Source of the DNA: Thermoanaerobaculum sp964488355
GTDB taxonomy: Bacteria > Acidobacteriota > Thermoanaerobaculia > Thermoanaerobaculales > Thermoanaerobaculaceae
Reading direction: 5' to 3'
Length of the DNA: 64,000 nucleotides
Assembly (NCBI GenBank): GCA_964488355.1
Contig: CAZAUJ010000011.1
Span: forward strand, 1-64,000
Positions within the stretch are counted from its first letter, which is position 1; the number at the start of each line of letters is the position of its first letter. Of this stretch, positions 34,101-42,345 are shown piece by piece. The notes beneath the pieces were generated by a model. It did not search any database and was not told where the DNA came from. It was given only the letters and a program-made list of their open reading frames with translations. The position numbers were made by a program, and so were the translations under genes.

Positions 34101-36352
34101 GCCAACCTCACCGCTTGGTCGGCGGGCAGGGTGAGGCGGCGCCAAATACCCTCCCACAGCTGCCCGCCCTCCACCAGGGTGGCCCGCTGGAGCAGCACGG
34201 GAAGCCCGGAGTAGCTGGAGCGGTTTTCCACCGCGAGCTCGTACAGACCCTCGCGCAGGTAGCGCTGAATGAGGAAGTTGTCTCCCAGACCGTCCGCTTC
34301 GCTGCGCGCCAGCTCCCCCGAGCGGGTGCGCAGCACCGCGGCTGCCGCCCAAGGCCCCAGGCTTTCGATACGGTACAGGCCGGGCCGGGAAATCTCCAGC
34401 CGGTACAGCTGGCGAGCAGGTGCGACCACCGTTTGAGCCAGCGGCAGGGTGGGTGGCCGCGACCGGGCCATCTCGTCCGCGCTGGGGACCGAGACCGAGG
34501 TTGCCAGCAGGGGCGCCGGCTCCCGCTCAATCACCACCCAAGCATGCTGGGTGGTGGTGTTGGTCACCGTCACCCAGCTGACGCCATCCCTCATGGGGAG
34601 GGCAAGCTTTTCCTGTGGTGGGCCCTGCTCCGCGTTGAGAGGCAAGAGCTGGCCGCTGCTGGTGCGTGCCTGCAAGGTTACCGATTCGATCACCGCCACC
34701 GGGAACCGGCGGCTTTCTCCTGGCGCCAGGATCAGGGGTAGGGGTTGTCGCGTCGTCCAAGGAAGGGACTGCCAGCTGGCAATCAGGCGCGCCTCACCCA
34801 GCTCCGGCTCCTTCAGGGCGTAGGTGGAGCCCCAGCGCAGGTCGGTAAGGGTCAGCTGCGCCCAGGGCGCGCTAGCCACCAACACCGTACCTCCCTCGGG
34901 CAACACCGGCGCCAGCTTCAGGCTGGCGGCTAAGCCTTCCAACAGGCTGCCTCCCTTGAGCGTGACCTGGGCCCGGCCTGGGGTGCGTGGGGAAAGCGTA
35001 AGGCGGTACAGGCCGGCTTCGAGGGAAAAGCTGGCAGGCCAATGGGCGCTCTTGCTCCTCAGGGGGCTGGCGGTCGTCCAGGGAGCAACCGTTGCCGTGC
35101 CCTCCACTCCCTCCACTTCCACGCGCAGGCTCAGGCGCTCGCGCACTTGAAGAAACAGGGAAACCGGCTGGAGCAGGTTGAAGGTGCGGTGCCAGCTGGT
35201 TTGCTGATCCAAGCTAACCGCCTGGGCAGCCACCAGCGCGTCATCCTTGGCGGAGGTGACCAAGGCGGTCACCGGCGGCACGTCGCGGGGGTCCCCCAGG
35301 GGGGCGAGGAAGAGCCAATAGGAAGAGCTCGTCGCGGTCATCGCCAGCTGGTGGCGACCGGTTTGCAGGACGAAAGGGGTGGGGTGCTCGGTGCACACGG
35401 CGATGCTTTGTCCCTCCTCCTCCCCAAGGGTGACCAGCTCCACCGCGGGCACGCGGGCGGTTTTGTCCAAGCTGACGCGGTGCTGCCCCGGCGAAAGGGG
35501 AGCTTCCGGCCTGTAGCGCCCCACCTGCAGGGAGGCGGTTGCGGCGGTGGGCAGCTCCAGGCGGAAGAGCGTCTGGTCGCCGCTGGTGCGGAAGAAGCTG
35601 CAACCGAAAGGTGAAGCGGGCAGTTGGTGGCGGAGGTAGGGTGTGAGGTAGGGCACGCCCACCTGAATGAACAGCGGGAAGCTTTGCTGCTCGCTGGACC
35701 AGCTGAGGGGCGTGCCGCCGTAAACCGTCAGCTGGTACCAGCCGCTTTGCAGGGCCGGTGCCAAGCGCATCACCCGCAGGGGCTGACCGCTGGCCAGCTC
35801 GGTGGCCTCGGCCTCCTCGGTGGCTGCGGCCGAAGCCTCCCCGGCCCGCCAAAGGTGCACATGCGAAGCGGCCCGCCCCGCCACCTGGATGGGCACGGGC
35901 GGGGCTCCGGGCGGAACGTAGAGCCAGTAGGAGCGCTGCTGGAAGTCCTCCAAGGTGGTTTCCACCAGCTGGTTTTCCGCCAGCGTGGGCCAGGGGCTGG
36001 GGGAAAGCTCCTGGAACTCCCTCACCACCAGCTCCACCTGCCCGCTGGTGCCTGGAGGTGTTTCCACCTCCAGGCGGTACTCCCCTTGCTCCAGGAACAG
36101 GTCCAACCGGCCGTCTTCCTCACCGGCCCTCCCCGTCTCGCCCAGGGCGCCCAGCATGCGGTCCACCACCCGCAGGCGAGCCCCCGCAGGTGAGCGGGTA
36201 GCCAGGCTCACCCGGCCGAAGCTGCCCACCTTCAAGCTGGCGCGGGCCAGCCCACCGGCGCGGAGGCGTTGGGGTGTCACCTGGGCACCGGGTAGCGGCA
36301 CGGTGCTAAGGCCGAGGGCAACGAGGCAGGCGACGAGGCGGCGTGCACTCAT
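31127..36352 (-). CDS. Giant exported repeat protein coupled to alpha-2-macroglobulin
   Basis: A 1741-residue protein I cannot assign to a named family. A signal peptide lies at residues 1-24 (RRLVACLVALGLSTVPLPGA). The rest is predicted beta-sandwich repeats like pre-peptidase C-terminal (PPC) modules. Their recurring closing strand is seen as GEYRL, GWYQL, GRHQL, GLYRL, GLYEL, GTYGV, GRYRL, GTWEL and GRYTL. The second half becomes more divergent, and the last 30 residues are very acidic (DEDESVEEDEEGEP). ATG 36352 is chosen for its signal peptide; a longer frame to 36520 would cross the promoter. It ends in an ATGA overlap with the macroglobulin gene, implying linked function. Confidence 0.8.
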   Translation of the reverse strand: MSARRLVACLVALGLSTVPLPGAQVTPQRLRAGGLARASLKVGSFGRVSLATRSPAGARLRVVDRMLGALGETGRAGEEDGRLDLFLEQGEYRLEVETPPGTSGQVELVVREFQELSPSPWPTLAENQLVETTLEDFQQRSYWLYVPPGAPPVPIQVAGRAASHVHLWRAGEASAAATEEAEATELASGQPLRVMRLAPALQSGWYQLTVYGGTPLSWSSEQQSFPLFIQVGVPYLTPYLRHQLPASPFGCSFFRTSGDQTLFRLELPTAATASLQVGRYRPEAPLSPGQHRVSLDKTARVPAVELVTLGEEEGQSIAVCTEHPTPFVLQTGRHQLAMTATSSSYWLFLAPLGDPRDVPPVTALVTSAKDDALVAAQAVSLDQQTSWHRTFNLLQPVSLFLQVRERLSLRVEVEGVEGTATVAPWTTASPLRSKSAHWPASFSLEAGLYRLTLSPRTPGRAQVTLKGGSLLEGLAASLKLAPVLPEGGTVLVASAPWAQLTLTDLRWGSTYALKEPELGEARLIASWQSLPWTTRQPLPLILAPGESRRFPVAVIESVTLQARTSSGQLLPLNAEQGPPQEKLALPMRDGVSWVTVTNTTTQHAWVVIEREPAPLLATSVSVPSADEMARSRPPTLPLAQTVVAPARQLYRLEISRPGLYRIESLGPWAAAAVLRTRSGELARSEADGLGDNFLIQRYLREGLYELAVENRSSYSGLPVLLQRATLVEGGQLWEGIWRRLTLPADQAVRLALPVKKPGTYGVTARRLGGLVRCRLEDEQGFPVGQPDAPCNFQANLTPGRYRLLLLPEGQERRVKVAVRERETERALVGHGPHPLELGTAVRHVWHEPQDGEPRVPDLFRFSLPAPARVHIRLSEGMEGSLRLLQDPSRPPIRVSADQCTCDQLPAGTWELALTSSTVNNQLPYTLRVETEELVAGSSRTLTSGRLTLSVGESPITELYSDGEVDVRALVFDASGKLLASNDDGPDSWDFYLALPLPPGRYTLQVERVGEQWGETRVVMASRQEERLPPWVPQGPHELALSSQLVRIPLDVPAGADFLFLQGESTHALGLALVGSEGQILAFSQGRQPMLAGRVAAGAPLALLVFSLNQEPAHAKLTAFAGPLPPTTLAPMSPWALTSLAGTGWFAGRLALPGGALVSLRGHRLFSVTGTAGAPKPVGEELLAASGQELLLLSQEPAVSVEPAVLTPKNPLRFSLREGGPVPVQVTGAGGPALVLARAFPEPVGVSLGEKPRENPWTVDGLTSAGFAATAQRAWCWRARGEQEVSVELSLVPLPPPREAPLMAGQLSYVLPPGEGVRVSLPPAPQLLRLLLGQHTVALVEGSKGSILSVAAEQPRAEEQTAVGSHVTFWSLGDGGPVGLRVATQKESGWLTQLLGLLFPGASGERPALTEGFWHLPATGGGWLRWALAPFPTARRLSVWQAAAPPLLLLPTGEVREGPVLEVPPSGGELLLLQGEEPLALWLSTGVAGKKPEARETLTLPAQIPLAGERAVRLAAGEWRALNVTARSPVSVRLWSEGQASVEQVLPFGGSWVAPLGPGEAVLALRCLVASCQPVELWSTPAPLLKEGVNPPLLVAPGETRFFQLRLAARRELGIGVRCQPDLCQVLLRSPSGETLGQGPVLMRELLEGSHLLSVTAPAEGEPMWAAVVVLGLTNPPTSPPEELVRCYPQLALGLVPSCPPPPAPPQALPRLPWEQEESQQEPSWSEGDEDESVEEDEEGEP

Positions 36353-36382
36353 AGGGGACCCCCTGATGTGTCTCGCTAAAAG

Positions 36383-36411
36383 CGTAAAGCACGACCACCA
36401 GCCGCTGTCAA
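36383..36411 (-). promoter_or_regulatory. Candidate promoter of the giant protein/macroglobulin/pbpC operon
   Basis: On the minus strand a perfect TTGACA (36411-36406) precedes TTTACG (36388-36383) with a 17-base spacer. The -10 match is weak, so a start one base off or an activator may be involved. Confidence 0.45.
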
Positions 36412-36421
36412 CACCTCCCTG

Positions 36422-36427
36422 TAGAAT
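36422..36427 (+). promoter_or_regulatory. Candidate -10 element of the TPR lipoprotein operon
   Basis: TAGAAT lies 8 bases upstream of the GGAGGT used by the gene at 36446. No clear -35 is present. Confidence 0.4.
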
Positions 36428-36445
36428 GGGGGCCGGAGGTGCGCG

Positions 36446-38347
36446 TTGCCCCGAGCGTGGCTCTTGATGTTGGCAGCGGTGCTGGCTTGCCGGACGGTGG
36501 CGCCGCCGCCCGCCGCCCAACCCGAGCAGGCGCTGGCGTTGGTGGCCCAGGCCCAGCTGGCCTTGGCCGATGGGGCGGTGGAGAAAGCCCTGCAGCTTTT
36601 TTCTCAGGCCGTAGCCTTGGATCCGGCTTCGGCGGAGTTGCGGGAAGAGTACGGCCTGGCCTTGGCGAGCTTGGGCTTATCGGATCGGGCGCTGGCGGAG
36701 CTTCGGGTGGCCAAGGAGCTTTCGCCCGAGGGTGAGGCGGTGTTCGGCCTGCTCGCAGCGCAAGCGGCCTCTTCCAAGGAAGAGCTGCAGCACGCCGTGA
36801 CGCACCTGGAAAAGGGCTTGAGCTACCCGCCCTATGCCGAGCGGGTACGCCAGGTGCTGGTGCAGAGCTATCTGCGGATGGGACAGGGTGACCAGGCCTG
36901 GACGCTTTTGGAACCGCTTTTGGCTGAGGAGCCGGAAAACCCCCAGCTGCGCCTTTGGGCCGGCCAGGCCCTGCGCATGCAGGGGCGTTTGGCCGAAGCG
37001 GAGGGGCACCTGCGCCAGGCGCGGGGCGCGCAGGGGCTGGCCAACCAGGCCACCGGCGAGTTGGTGGAGGTGCTGGCTCAGCAGGGCAAGTACAAGGAGG
37101 CGGCCGAGCTGCTGGGGGAAGCGGTAAAAAGGGGCGGTGCACCCACGCTTCCCGGGCTGGTTCGCTGGGCCACCTTGCTCTTGCGGGCGCAGGAGGTGGA
37201 CCAGGCGAGCAAGGTGCTGGACGAGGCGCTGCAGCGGGATCCCAATTTTGCCGATGCCCTGGTCTTGCGCGCGGCGGTGGCCTTTCGCAAGGGGCAGGCG
37301 GAGGAAGCGGAGCACTTCTACCGCCGCGTGCTGGCCAACGCGCCGGAGGATCTGGACGCCCTTGTGGGCCTTGCCCGGGTGTACATGGAAATTCGACGGC
37401 TGGGGGAGGCCAGGTCCCTGCTGGCCAAGGCTTCCCAAGCGGTGGGCCGACACCAGGACGCCTTGCTCGAGGCCAAACGGGAGGTGGTGGAGGAACAAGC
37501 CGCCTGTGAGCTGTTGGGGCGGGAGTACGCGCGCGCCTTGCCTTTCCTTCAGGAACTGGCAGCTCAGCCCCTCAGCCGTAGAGGCTTGGCCCTTTGGGCC
37601 GAGTACTTCCGTGGCCAGGAACAGTTCCGGCAGGGTGTGACCTTCCTGCGCTCAGCCAAGGTGGAGGAGGACAGCCAAGCCCGGCGCTTGCAGCGCGCGC
37701 TGGCGGCCGAGTTCCTCGTGGCCGCCGGCGAGCGAGAGGCGGGTCTGGAGGAGCTGGCCAGCCTCAGCCGTGAGGATGTGGAAGCGGTACGGCTGGCGGT
37801 GAGCGCCGCCAACCGGCAGAGGCTTTACCCGCAAGCGGTAACCTGGGCGCGCGAAGGGCTTCAGCGCTTCCCCGAAGACGGCGAGCTGACCTTTCTGCTG
37901 GCAGCAGCGTTGGAGCGCTCCGGCCAGGTTCAGCAAGCGGTGACCACCTTCCGGCAGCTTCTCGCTCGTGAGCCGAACAACGCTGCTGCCCTCAACTACT
38001 TGGGCTACATGTTGGCCGACCGGGGGGAAAACCTGCAGCAGGCCAAGGAACTGGTCGAAAAGGCGGTGGCTCTAGATCCCCTGTCCGGGGCGTACTTGGA
38101 CTCCCTGGGCTGGGTGTATTTCCGCTTGGGCGATTGGGACCGGGCGGAAAAGTACCTCACCCAGGCCCTGGCCCTGGAGCCCTTCGACCCCACCGTGCAC
38201 GAGCATTTGGGGGATCTGCACCAGGCAAAGGGTGAGTGGGAGAAGGCCCGGCAAGCTTACGAGAAGGCCCTGAGCTTCAAGCCCGAAGAGGAAGGGCAAG
38301 AGGAGCGCATCCGTGGCAAGCTGGCGCAGTTGGCTGGCGCTCGTTGA
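36446..38347 (+). CDS. Tetratricopeptide-repeat lipoprotein
   Basis: A 633-residue lipoprotein. The signal peptide WLLMLAAVLAC ends in a lipobox, and about a dozen TPR units fill the mature protein, for example FADALVLRAAVAFRKGQAEE, NNAALNYLGYMLADRG-type and GAYLDSLGWVYFRLGDWDRA. TPR lipoproteins of this type scaffold outer-membrane or periplasmic assemblies. TTG 36446 is preceded by GGAGGT at 5 bases. The gene overlaps the following lipoprotein gene by 35 bases. Confidence 0.88.
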   Translation: MPRAWLLMLAAVLACRTVAPPPAAQPEQALALVAQAQLALADGAVEKALQLFSQAVALDPASAELREEYGLALASLGLSDRALAELRVAKELSPEGEAVFGLLAAQAASSKEELQHAVTHLEKGLSYPPYAERVRQVLVQSYLRMGQGDQAWTLLEPLLAEEPENPQLRLWAGQALRMQGRLAEAEGHLRQARGAQGLANQATGELVEVLAQQGKYKEAAELLGEAVKRGGAPTLPGLVRWATLLLRAQEVDQASKVLDEALQRDPNFADALVLRAAVAFRKGQAEEAEHFYRRVLANAPEDLDALVGLARVYMEIRRLGEARSLLAKASQAVGRHQDALLEAKREVVEEQAACELLGREYARALPFLQELAAQPLSRRGLALWAEYFRGQEQFRQGVTFLRSAKVEEDSQARRLQRALAAEFLVAAGEREAGLEELASLSREDVEAVRLAVSAANRQRLYPQAVTWAREGLQRFPEDGELTFLLAAALERSGQVQQAVTTFRQLLAREPNNAAALNYLGYMLADRGENLQQAKELVEKAVALDPLSGAYLDSLGWVYFRLGDWDRAEKYLTQALALEPFDPTVHEHLGDLHQAKGEWEKARQAYEKALSFKPEEEGQEERIRGKLAQLAGAR

Positions 38348-38987
38348 GGCGCCGGCCTTGGCGGCGGCCGTCGGTTGCGTCGGGGTGGTCCCGCCGCCGG
38401 TGGCCAGCGAGCTCCAGCTGCCGGCGGTGAGTTTCCGCGCCCTGTACCGCTTGGAATGCTGCGGCACCTCGCGCCTTTCTTTGGTGGTGGCTGCTGGCCA
38501 GGAGGGGACGGAGCTGCAGGTGGCTGGCGGTCCAGCGGGGGTAGGCCTGACGCTCTGGCTGGGGCAAGGCCAGCTTCTGCAAAGAGGTCCCCATGGGTGC
38601 ACAGTCCGCCTGGCCACCCACGGGTTGCCTTTGACGGGCCAGGTGTCCGTTCCCCTGCAACCGGAAATGATCCTGGCGTTGCTGTCAGGGAGGTTGCCGG
38701 CGGGTGGACAGGCACCCGAACCTGGGTGGTGGCTGCTGGCACAGGGTGGGGGTCGGTGGCGCGTGCGGCTGGTGGCCAACCCGCCGCGCTGGGTGGAGGC
38801 CTGGTGGGAGGAGGGGGAAAACCGCTGGCATCTCCGAGCCACCCGACACCACGGTCGCCTTCCGGGGCGAATCGAGATGGAAGGACCGGGCGAGCGGTTA
38901 CAGGTGGAGCTCTTGGAGTTTCGCCCCCAGGCCCAGGTGGCGCCGCCGCCTTGGGTGAGCTGGCCGCGCTGCCAGGAGGAAGGATGA
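38313..38987 (+). CDS. Lipoprotein, possibly LolB-like
   Basis: A 224-residue lipoprotein with signal sequence and lipobox LAAAVGC. The mature part is beta-rich with many Trp and short antiparallel segments, such as GTSRLSLVVAAGQEG, GWWLLAQGGGRWRVRLV and WHLRATRHHGRLPG, as expected for the open barrel of LolB/DUF4292 proteins that deliver lipoproteins to the outer membrane. Its place directly before ispE matches lolB-ispE order in gammaproteobacteria. Sequence similarity is not strong enough for a firm call. GTG 38313 has GAGGAG 7 bases upstream and the stop overlaps ispE as ATGA. Confidence 0.6.
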   Translation: MASWRSWLALVEAPALAAAVGCVGVVPPPVASELQLPAVSFRALYRLECCGTSRLSLVVAAGQEGTELQVAGGPAGVGLTLWLGQGQLLQRGPHGCTVRLATHGLPLTGQVSVPLQPEMILALLSGRLPAGGQAPEPGWWLLAQGGGRWRVRLVANPPRWVEAWWEEGENRWHLRATRHHGRLPGRIEMEGPGERLQVELLEFRPQAQVAPPPWVSWPRCQEEG

Positions 38988-39853
38988 GGCGGCTGCGCTG
39001 CCGGTGCCCGGCCAAGGTGAACGTACACCTGGAAGTGCTGGGGCGGCGCAGCGATGGCTACCACGAGGTGCGTACGCTGCTGATGGCCGTCGGTCTGTTC
39101 GACGAGCTGGTGGCGGAAGAGGCCCCGCCTGGTGTGGTGCAGCTGGAAGTGGAAGGACCAGCGCCGGTGGCGGACAACATCATCCTGCGGGCGGCCGAGC
39201 TGCTGCAGCAAACCAGCGGCGCAAGCTTCGGGGCGCGCCTTTTTTTGCGCAAGCGCATCCCGGTGGCCGCCGGTCTGGGGGGCGGCTCGTCAAACGGGGC
39301 GGCCGCACTGGTGGTGCTTTCGCGCCTGTGGGGCCTGCCGCTGTCCTGGGAGGCCCTTTTTCCCTTGGCGGCGGCCTTGGGCGCCGATGTGCCCTATTTC
39401 CTTTTGGGCGGGTTGTGCTGGGGCGTGGGACGGGGCGAAGAGGTCTACCCTTTGCCGGACCCGCCACCCTGGTGGGTGGTGCTGGTGCCAGGGCGCGAAG
39501 CGGTGTCCACCGCGACGGTGTACCAATCCCTAGCTGCAGGGCCCTGTCGCCCTTTCCGCCAGGCGACCATTTATCATTGGCTCCTGCGGGGAGGCCAGTG
39601 GCCCTTCGCTGTCTTCGCCAACGATTTGCAGGCGGCGGTGGTGAGCGGGTACCCCTGGGTGGGTGAGGAGCTTACCAGGTTACGGGCCTTTGGGCCGCTG
39701 TTGGCCATGGTTTCGGGCAGCGGGGGCACGGTGTTCGGTCTTTTCCCCAGCGAGCACGAAGCCCGGCAGGCCGCCGAGGCCCTGCGGGAGCGGGGGGCAT
39801 TGGCGGTGCCGGTGCTGGGGCGGCGGCGCTCGGCGCTGCTGCGCCCACGTTAG
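38984..39853 (+). CDS. ispE: 4-diphosphocytidyl-2-C-methyl-D-erythritol kinase
   Basis: GHMP kinase of the MEP isoprenoid pathway, 289 residues, cytoplasmic. Motifs are CPAKVNVHLEVLGRRSDGYH at the N-terminus, the phosphate loop PVAAGLGGGSSNGAAAL near residue 90, ADVPYFLLGG, and the C-terminal MVSGSGGTVFGLF. ATG 38984 follows GGAGGA and overlaps the preceding stop by 4 bases. SpoVG follows 9 bases later. Confidence 0.96.
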   Translation: MRRLRCRCPAKVNVHLEVLGRRSDGYHEVRTLLMAVGLFDELVAEEAPPGVVQLEVEGPAPVADNIILRAAELLQQTSGASFGARLFLRKRIPVAAGLGGGSSNGAAALVVLSRLWGLPLSWEALFPLAAALGADVPYFLLGGLCWGVGRGEEVYPLPDPPPWWVVLVPGREAVSTATVYQSLAAGPCRPFRQATIYHWLLRGGQWPFAVFANDLQAAVVSGYPWVGEELTRLRAFGPLLAMVSGSGGTVFGLFPSEHEARQAAEALRERGALAVPVLGRRRSALLRPR

Positions 39854-39862
39854 GAGGCAACT

Positions 39863-40216
39863 ATGGAAATCACGGAAGTGCGCGTCAACCTCAACCGGCA
39901 GGGACGGGTGCGGGCCTTTGCCCAGGTGGTGTTCGACAACACGTGGATGGTCAGCGACATTCGTGTGATGGAGGGCAAGGAAGGGACGCTGTACGTTGCC
40001 CTGCCCTCGCGGCGCCTGCGCAACGGCTCCTTCAAGGATGTGCTCCACCCTCTCACCACCGAGGCTCGCCGGCAGCTGGAGCAGGCGGTGTTGGCGGAGT
40101 ATGAGCGCTTGGCCAAAGAGCTGGAGGATCCCTCCATCAATCCCCGGGTGCGGCAGACCCTCCAGCGCCTGCTGACCGAGGCCTATTGGACGGGCGAAAC
40201 GGAGGAAGACGAGTAA
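39863..40216 (+). CDS. spoVG: SpoVG family protein
   Basis: A 117-residue member of the SpoVG family, which bind nucleic acids and act as regulators in several bacteria, including non-sporulating ones. It opens MEITEVRVNLNRQGRVRAFA and has VSDIRVMEGKEGTLYVALPS and the conserved DVLHPLTTEARRQLE. The C-terminal tail is acidic and helical. RBS AGGAGG precedes ATG 39863. Its position right after ispE matches the arrangement in Bacillus. Confidence 0.93.
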   Translation: MEITEVRVNLNRQGRVRAFAQVVFDNTWMVSDIRVMEGKEGTLYVALPSRRLRNGSFKDVLHPLTTEARRQLEQAVLAEYERLAKELEDPSINPRVRQTLQRLLTEAYWTGETEEDE

Positions 40217-40231
40217 CAATTCTGTCATAAA

Positions 40232-40260
40232 TTGACACTTCGTGTTCTCTTTCTTAAATT
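40232..40260 (+). promoter_or_regulatory. Sigma70-type promoter of the multiheme cytochrome cluster
   Basis: TTGACA at 40232-40237 and TAAATT at 40255-40260 are separated by 17 bases. The predicted start is near 40267, just upstream of the GGGGAGGG of the first cytochrome gene. Confidence 0.75.
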
Positions 40261-40280
40261 CCCCTTGAGGGGAGGGCCCC

Positions 40281-41480
40281 ATGCGCCCTGGGCCAATCCT
40301 AAGCCTGACACTTTTACCGTCGCTGGCAGCTGCTGCCCTGGCGAGTGAGCCTTGTCTTTCCTGCCACGGCACCGCCGAGGTGCTGGCAGCCGCAGCGCAC
40401 GCCTTGGGTGTCCAGCTTCGACCCATCCAGCTGGCCAAGCTGGTGGTGCAGGCGGGGAAGGGAACGGTGCACGATGGGCTGTCGTGCACCGACTGTCACC
40501 CGCGAGCGGTGGACGTACCCCACCCACCCGAAATGGGAAAGGAAAACCCATGCCTGAGCTGCCATCAAAATGCGGGTGAGGAGGTGCAGGCTTCGGTTCA
40601 TCGCGACCCCTTGAAGGAGGGCAGCTTTCGTGCCCCCTGCTGGGCCTGCCATACCGCTCATGAGGTGCGACCGCCGGCCGATCCAGCCTCCAGCTTGGCA
40701 CCGGCCAACGTGGCTCGGCAGTGCTTGGCCTGCCACAACAAGCAGGAGTACCTGGTGGGCGTGCACGGCCACGGCGTGCAATTGGCGGGGCTGGATCTGG
40801 CGGCTACCTGTGTGTCGTGCCATGGCGGGCACCGCATCTTGCCTGCCAGCGACCCACGCTCGCCGGTGGCTCGGGCCAACGTGCCAGCCACCTGTGGTCA
40901 GTGCCACCGTCGCGTCAGTGAGGTTTACCTCACGTCGGTCCACGGCGCTCGCCTTCCGGAAAATCAAGACGTGCCCACCTGTGTGGACTGCCACGCAGCT
41001 CACGGCACCGTGGACCCCCGGCTGCCGCGTTTTCGCAGCCAAAGCCCCGAGCTGTGTGCCCGTTGCCACGCGGATCGTGAGCTGGCACGCAAATACGGGC
41101 TGCGGGCTGAGGTGTTTGACAGCTACGTGGCCGACTTCCACGGCACCACGGCCGAGCTTTTCCGTTCTCTTTCACCCGACCAGCCCATGAACAAAGCTGT
41201 TTGTTACGACTGCCACGGTTACCACGATGTGGAGTCGGTGCGGCAGGCGGGTACGGCACAGGTACAGAAGCGCTTGTTGGTGCGGTGTCAGGTCTGCCAC
41301 CCGCAGGCTACCGAGCGCTTTCTTTCCGCCTGGACCGCCCATTACCGGCCAGATCGCCAGCACTATCCGGTGATCTACTATGTGCGCCTGTTCTATCGAG
41401 TGCTCATCCCCACCACCGTGGGGTTTTTCCTGCTTTATATCGGCCTGGATGTGTGGGGCCAAAAACGACGGCGGGGGTGA
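40281..41480 (+). CDS. Undecaheme c-type cytochrome, membrane-tethered
   Basis: A 399-residue exported electron carrier. After a signal peptide (ending near AAAALAS) I count 11 CxxCH haem-binding motifs: CLSCH, CTDCH, CLSCH, CWACH, CLACH, CVSCH, CGQCH, CVDCH, CARCH, CYDCH and CQVCH. One C-terminal membrane helix (VLIPTTVGFFLLYIGLDVW) would fix it on the outer face of the inner membrane. The b-type cytochrome gene begins 4 bases after its stop, so the two probably form a quinol-to-cytochrome module. Substrate unknown. Confidence 0.93.
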   Translation: MRPGPILSLTLLPSLAAAALASEPCLSCHGTAEVLAAAAHALGVQLRPIQLAKLVVQAGKGTVHDGLSCTDCHPRAVDVPHPPEMGKENPCLSCHQNAGEEVQASVHRDPLKEGSFRAPCWACHTAHEVRPPADPASSLAPANVARQCLACHNKQEYLVGVHGHGVQLAGLDLAATCVSCHGGHRILPASDPRSPVARANVPATCGQCHRRVSEVYLTSVHGARLPENQDVPTCVDCHAAHGTVDPRLPRFRSQSPELCARCHADRELARKYGLRAEVFDSYVADFHGTTAELFRSLSPDQPMNKAVCYDCHGYHDVESVRQAGTAQVQKRLLVRCQVCHPQATERFLSAWTAHYRPDRQHYPVIYYVRLFYRVLIPTTVGFFLLYIGLDVWGQKRRRG

Positions 41481-41483
41481 GCC

Positions 41484-42272
41484 ATGGGCGGCCAGAAGGG
41501 CATCCGTCGCTTTTCTGCGTGGCAAGTAATCCAGCACGGCATTCTGGTCGTATGCTTTACCGGCTTGGCCCTCACCGGCTTGCCGCAGAAGTTCCCTGAG
41601 GCCACCTGGGCCAAGGGCTTGATTCTGCTCTTTGGCGGGGTGGAGCGGGCGCGCTGGGTGCATCAACTTTTGGGAACGATCATGGCGGTGCAGCTGCTGG
41701 GGCACAGCCTGGAGCTGTTGTGGCTGCACCTGGTGCGTCGCTACCCGTTGACCATGCTGCCGCGTTTGGTCGACCTGCAGCACTTTTTCCACCAGGTGCG
41801 CTACAACCTGGGGCTGGAGCAGGCACCCCCGCGTATGGATCGCTACACCTTTGCCGAGAAGGTCGAGTACCTGGCCCTCATTTGGGGGGCCGTGCTGATG
41901 GTGGGCACCGGTTTGATCCTCCTGTACCCGGTGCGCTGGAGCAACCTGCTCACGGGCGAGTGGATCATTGCTGCCAAGGTGGCCCACGGTGGCGAGGCGA
42001 TCTTGGCCGTCTTGTCCGTTCTCACCTGGCATAGCTACTTTGTTCATTTTCGCCACTTCAACCGTTCCATGCTCACGGGCTACTTGGAGGAGGAAGTTTA
42101 CGCCGAGGAGCACCCCCTGGAGCTGGAGCGCCTGCGCCGCGGCCAGCTGCCTGAGCCCGCGCCGGTGCAGCCGCTGCGCTTCCTGCTGTTCTTGCTCCTA
42201 GCGGCGGGGCTGGTGGGGGGAAGCTTGTTGCTGCTGGCCTGGCTTCGGTGGATGGTGCCGGCACAGCTATGA
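41484..42272 (+). CDS. Cytochrome b/b6-type membrane subunit
   Basis: A 262-residue integral membrane protein of the cytochrome b561/formate dehydrogenase gamma class. It has four membrane helices in the core plus a C-terminal one near residue 240. Candidate haem-ligand histidines lie in VIQHGIL, RWVHQLLG, LLGHSLEL, VAHGGEA and LTWHSYFVHF. It would oxidise quinol and pass electrons to the multiheme protein encoded just upstream. ATG 41484 is preceded by GGGGGTGAGCC. Confidence 0.88.
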   Translation: MGGQKGIRRFSAWQVIQHGILVVCFTGLALTGLPQKFPEATWAKGLILLFGGVERARWVHQLLGTIMAVQLLGHSLELLWLHLVRRYPLTMLPRLVDLQHFFHQVRYNLGLEQAPPRMDRYTFAEKVEYLALIWGAVLMVGTGLILLYPVRWSNLLTGEWIIAAKVAHGGEAILAVLSVLTWHSYFVHFRHFNRSMLTGYLEEEVYAEEHPLELERLRRGQLPEPAPVQPLRFLLFLLLAAGLVGGSLLLLAWLRWMVPAQL

Positions 42273-42288
42273 GAATTTCCTGGCATTC

Positions 42289-42317
42289 TTGCACTAGTTT
42301 TCACAAGGGTGTATATT
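42289..42317 (+). promoter_or_regulatory. Internal sigma70-type promoter for the tetraheme cytochrome
   Basis: TTGCAC at 42289-42294 and TATATT at 42312-42317 have a 17-base spacer. The predicted start near 42324 is followed by AGGAGG before the ATG. Confidence 0.75.
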
Positions 42318-42345
42318 GGCGCTGGGGGGGACCTGAGGAGGTACG

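Noticed and set aside
39863..40216. SpoVG as evidence of sporulation
   Set aside because: SpoVG is common in non-sporulating bacteria and the window otherwise indicates a diderm organism with no sporulation genes.
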